A DNA stretch of 17,274 nucleotides from Flavobacteriales bacterium. GTDB taxonomy: Bacteria > Bacteroidota > Bacteroidia > Flavobacteriales > PHOS-HE28. Location: NCBI GenBank assembly GCA_008016945.1, contig SSGN01000134.1:1-17274 (forward strand). The letters run 5' to 3'. This document shows positions 15,257 through 17,274 of this stretch, in pieces; within the stretch, counting starts at the first letter, position 1, and every line of letters begins with the position of its first letter. Below the pieces are notes generated by a model. That model was not told the DNA's origin. It was given only the letters and a program-made list of their open reading frames with translations, and ran no database searches. The translations under genes and the position numbers were made by a program.

Positions 15257-16162
15257 TCATGCTTGTCCGAACGACCTCCATCGTTCGATGAGATCGTACC
15301 ATGTTTCGCGAAGCCACAATGCTTCGTACAGAACACGCTTCAACCGAGGATCAGCTGGATACCGCGCGGTGGCCTCGCCATCAAGTATCATCCGCCGTTT
15401 CCGGTCCAACAAACCTTTTTGGCCTGGAGAAAGGTATGTCCGTGCCACCCTATAGAACCTGAGCATGTTACGATCCTGCTTCTCCTTATCCAAGCTCGTC
15501 CAAGCCCCCTGACCTGATATCCGCCAAACCGCCATACTCTCCGGCAACATGACCATACGCCCATGAGTGCCAGCATGCATGTACAGTACAAGGTCACCGA
15601 AAGGGGACCGTTTGTTCCACGACGGCATAGGCAATATCGCACGTCGGAACATGGTGGTCGCGGTGTTCACGAAGTTGTACCTACGGAGCAGATCATCGAA
15701 ACGGAAGTCCGTCGGATCCACGTCATCCGGGATCGGGAAGAGCTCCTGTACACCATCCTTCAAGGTGTGGGCGCGGTGGAAGCAGATGGCGACATCAGGA
15801 TGGGCCTCCAGGAGATCCACCTGCTTCTGTAACTTCAGTGGATCGGTCCAGTAGTCGTCGCCTTCGCAAACAGCGATGTACTTGCCGCGGGCCGCACCAT
15901 GGACGATCCGGGTCACACGCCCCTTCTCCAACTTATATTGGTTCTCTGCTTGGTATATCGCTTTGATCACCTTCGGATAGCGCGCCTCGAAATCGCGGAT
16001 GATATCGGCAGAGCCATCCGTACTGGCATCATCGTGAACGATCACCTCGATAGCCCCATTCAACCGCTGGTCAACGAAACCCTGAAGTGCCCGTGCGATG
16101 AACGGTGCGTGGTTGTAACACGTACATACAACGCTTACCAGTGGTCCTGACTCTCGGAGCAT
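15257..16162 (-). CDS. Family 2 glycosyltransferase
   Basis: A 301-residue GT2 enzyme: VSVVCTCYNHAPFI (9-22), VHDDASTDGSADII (42-55), AENQYKLEKG (72-81), CEGDDYWTDP (99-108, metal site) and FGDLVLY (188-194) as the acceptor/catalytic region. The CTCYNHxxFI, HDDASTDG and CEGDDYW series defines a well-known GT2 subgroup of capsule and O-antigen loci. The start was set at ATG 16162: the two codons before it are TTG, and this ATG overlaps the stop of the methyltransferase gene as TGATG, a coupling arrangement. The C-terminus is basic and Trp-rich. The donor and acceptor are unknown. Confidence 0.92.
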   Translation of the reverse strand: MLRESGPLVSVVCTCYNHAPFIARALQGFVDQRLNGAIEVIVHDDASTDGSADIIRDFEARYPKVIKAIYQAENQYKLEKGRVTRIVHGAARGKYIAVCEGDDYWTDPLKLQKQVDLLEAHPDVAICFHRAHTLKDGVQELFPIPDDVDPTDFRFDDLLRRYNFVNTATTMFRRAILPMPSWNKRSPFGDLVLYMHAGTHGRMVMLPESMAVWRISGQGAWTSLDKEKQDRNMLRFYRVARTYLSPGQKGLLDRKRRMILDGEATARYPADPRLKRVLYEALWLRETWYDLIERWRSFGQA

Positions 16163-16950
16163 CAACAACGGAGACTCTTCAAAATGAAGATCGGCCTATT
16201 TCGGAACTCCCCGAGCCGATCCTCCCGCATGATGTTCTCTGCGCTCAATTCCCGGTAGATCGTTCGCCCATCCTCCTCTCTCGCGATACCAATGGCCTCG
16301 ATCACCCAGGTACCACGCACCCCCTCGCGGAACATCTCGATCATTTCACCCTTGGTGCCATGGGCGAACAACGGGAAGTCATAGTTCGTCTTCCAGCTGA
16401 ACCCGATCTGAAGGATAAGATGTTTGGTCTTATCGGCCAGGTGGTTCAGATTCTTGATGATCTCGCGTCGCGCTCGATCGATCGTCAAGGACTGATCGCC
16501 AAAGTCATCTCCTACATGGTGAAGCACGTTCAGGAGCAATATGATATCAAATGGCGAGCCTGGCAGAGGACCGCTGAAATCCATGTACTCCTCCAATACC
16601 CTCACCGGTTTGTGGTAGATCTCTGCCGCAGTACGAAGGAACTCGGCATGCTCCCGATTCCCCTCATAGGCCACCACCTCCGCAGCCCCGGCCTGGGCCG
16701 ATGCGAATGAGAAGTATCCTGTATTGGCACCCACATCCACCACCCTTGCACCTTGGAAGGGGACGTGCTTCTGAAAGTACTCCATGCGCTCCACTTCGTA
16801 CCGGCTGTACCGCTTATTCAATGCAACAGGGTCCACCAGATCCGCAAGAAAGTCAGGCATGATCTGGTAGTGCGAATGTTTGGAGACCCTTCCATAAAGC
16901 TCCTTCAGTCGTTGGATCCCTTCTGCAGTAGGAGACATGTTCAACCCCAT
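16162..16950 (-). CDS. Class I SAM-dependent methyltransferase
   Basis: A 262-residue Rossmann-fold methyltransferase. Motif I is VVDVGANTGYFS (70-81), the acidic ribose-binding residue follows in VVAYEGNREH (92-101), and the post-motif region is FDIILLLNVLHHVGDD (134-149). It is distantly like the CmoB/DUF1698 and FkbM-type groups, but no substrate motif is decisive. In this context it may methylate a sugar or cap the glycan chain, an inference from neighbours. ATG 16950 was chosen; ATG 16938 (MSPTAEG) is equally possible. It is the first gene of the minus-strand series with a visible -7 element, and it is coupled to the next GT2 by a one-base stop/start overlap. The GC content is the lowest counted here (about 45% in one line). 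Confidence 0.88.
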   Translation of the reverse strand: MGLNMSPTAEGIQRLKELYGRVSKHSHYQIMPDFLADLVDPVALNKRYSRYEVERMEYFQKHVPFQGARVVDVGANTGYFSFASAQAGAAEVVAYEGNREHAEFLRTAAEIYHKPVRVLEEYMDFSGPLPGSPFDIILLLNVLHHVGDDFGDQSLTIDRARREIIKNLNHLADKTKHLILQIGFSWKTNYDFPLFAHGTKGEMIEMFREGVRGTWVIEAIGIAREEDGRTIYRELSAENIMREDRLGEFRNRPIFILKSLRC

Positions 16951-17274
16951 TGGTTCCTGAAATTCGTGGTATTCATTCCGTCCTGGCCAAAATTACGCAA
17001 TACATGGGCCTTCGTAGCCGGTGAGTGCGGGTCCCCTCCCATGGTCGTCGGGTTGAGCACAGGTGCAAGATGTAAAAAAGCACCTCGAAGAAACTCGTTC
17101 CGGCCGCGTTCATGAGAAAGGAGCACAGCGGTCATCGCTTGCTTTCATTCGCCCATACTTTGTTGCACCTCAGTCGGATACTTCGATCCAGTATCCTCTC
17201 TTCGGAGCGCCTCGTCTGGACGAATGATAGCGGTGTGCGCCATCCGTTCGTGGTTCTTCGAGGCACCCATAAAC
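16951..17274 (-). other. Upstream region at the window edge, possible tail of another gene
   Basis: No secure gene is found. On the minus strand an open frame enters from the right edge and ends at TGA 17147-17145, giving the tail EDTGSKYPTEVQQSMGE. It could be the C-terminus of a neighbouring gene, but two other frames are also open for much of this stretch. A 64-codon frame (17135-16941) has near-random third-position composition and spans the promoter-like element at 16988-16995, so I do not call it a gene. Confidence 0.3.
16988..16995 (-). promoter_or_regulatory. Candidate -7 element of the methyltransferase unit
   Basis: The minus strand reads TAATTTTG, an exact TAnnTTTG match, 38 bases before ATG 16950 (50 before ATG 16938). 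No TTG is found at the usual upstream spacing. If used, it makes the methyltransferase the first gene of this transcription unit. Confidence 0.45.

Noticed and set aside
16941..17135. 64-codon minus-strand frame overlapping the methyltransferase start
   Set aside because: Third-position GC is close to even, there is no family motif, and the frame contains the promoter-like TAATTTTG.
1..17274. CRISPR arrays, tRNA or rRNA genes, transposases and phage genes
   Set aside because: I saw no regularly spaced repeats beyond the short patch at 40-110, no tRNA-like cloverleaf or conserved rRNA words, and no recombinase or transposase motifs in any plausible reading frame.

Overview
The window is a dense glycosyltransferase (GT) block, probably part of a surface-polysaccharide (capsule, O-antigen or exopolysaccharide) locus. 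The organism is most likely a GC-rich member of the Bacteroidota. The sequence-based reason is that exact matches to the Bacteroidota -7 promoter element TAnnTTTG lie 30 to 54 bases upstream of five transcription units. No ribosomal RNA or taxonomic marker gene is present, so this placement is an inference.

Left part (1-3459): an imperfect direct-repeat patch (40-110), a hairpin terminator (186-220), a small Cys-rich candidate lipoprotein gene (276-665, minus strand) and a 163-nt imperfect palindrome (998-1160). Two divergent paralogous family 2 glycosyltransferases follow. The minus-strand copy (1177-2124) is broken by an in-frame TAG; the plus-strand copy (2503-3459) is intact.

Middle part (3507-12177, all minus strand): an AsnB-type glutamine-dependent amidotransferase stands apart behind its own promoter. 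It is preceded by six GT genes packed with 4- to 20-base overlaps or gaps of 6 bases: GT4, GT2, GT2, GT4, GT4 and a GT8-like GT-A enzyme. This packed GT stretch is GC-richer than its surroundings, about 62-67% in hand-counted lines.

Right part (12185-16950, minus strand): four more GT2 genes and a class I SAM-dependent methyltransferase. They are lower in GC and separated into sub-units by gaps of 122 and 325 bases. The right edge (16951-17274) holds a promoter-like element and possibly the tail of another gene.

Taken together, twelve GTs (one broken), a methyltransferase and an amidotransferase fit the assembly and decoration of a complex heteroglycan: GTs add sugars sequentially, the methyltransferase may methylate the chain or a sugar, and the AsnB-like enzyme may amidate a uronic acid or act on another precursor. 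No flippase, polymerase, ABC exporter, initiating phosphoglycosyltransferase or nucleotide-sugar synthesis gene is in the window, so the pathway must be completed elsewhere. I saw no tRNA, rRNA, CRISPR array, transposase or phage gene.
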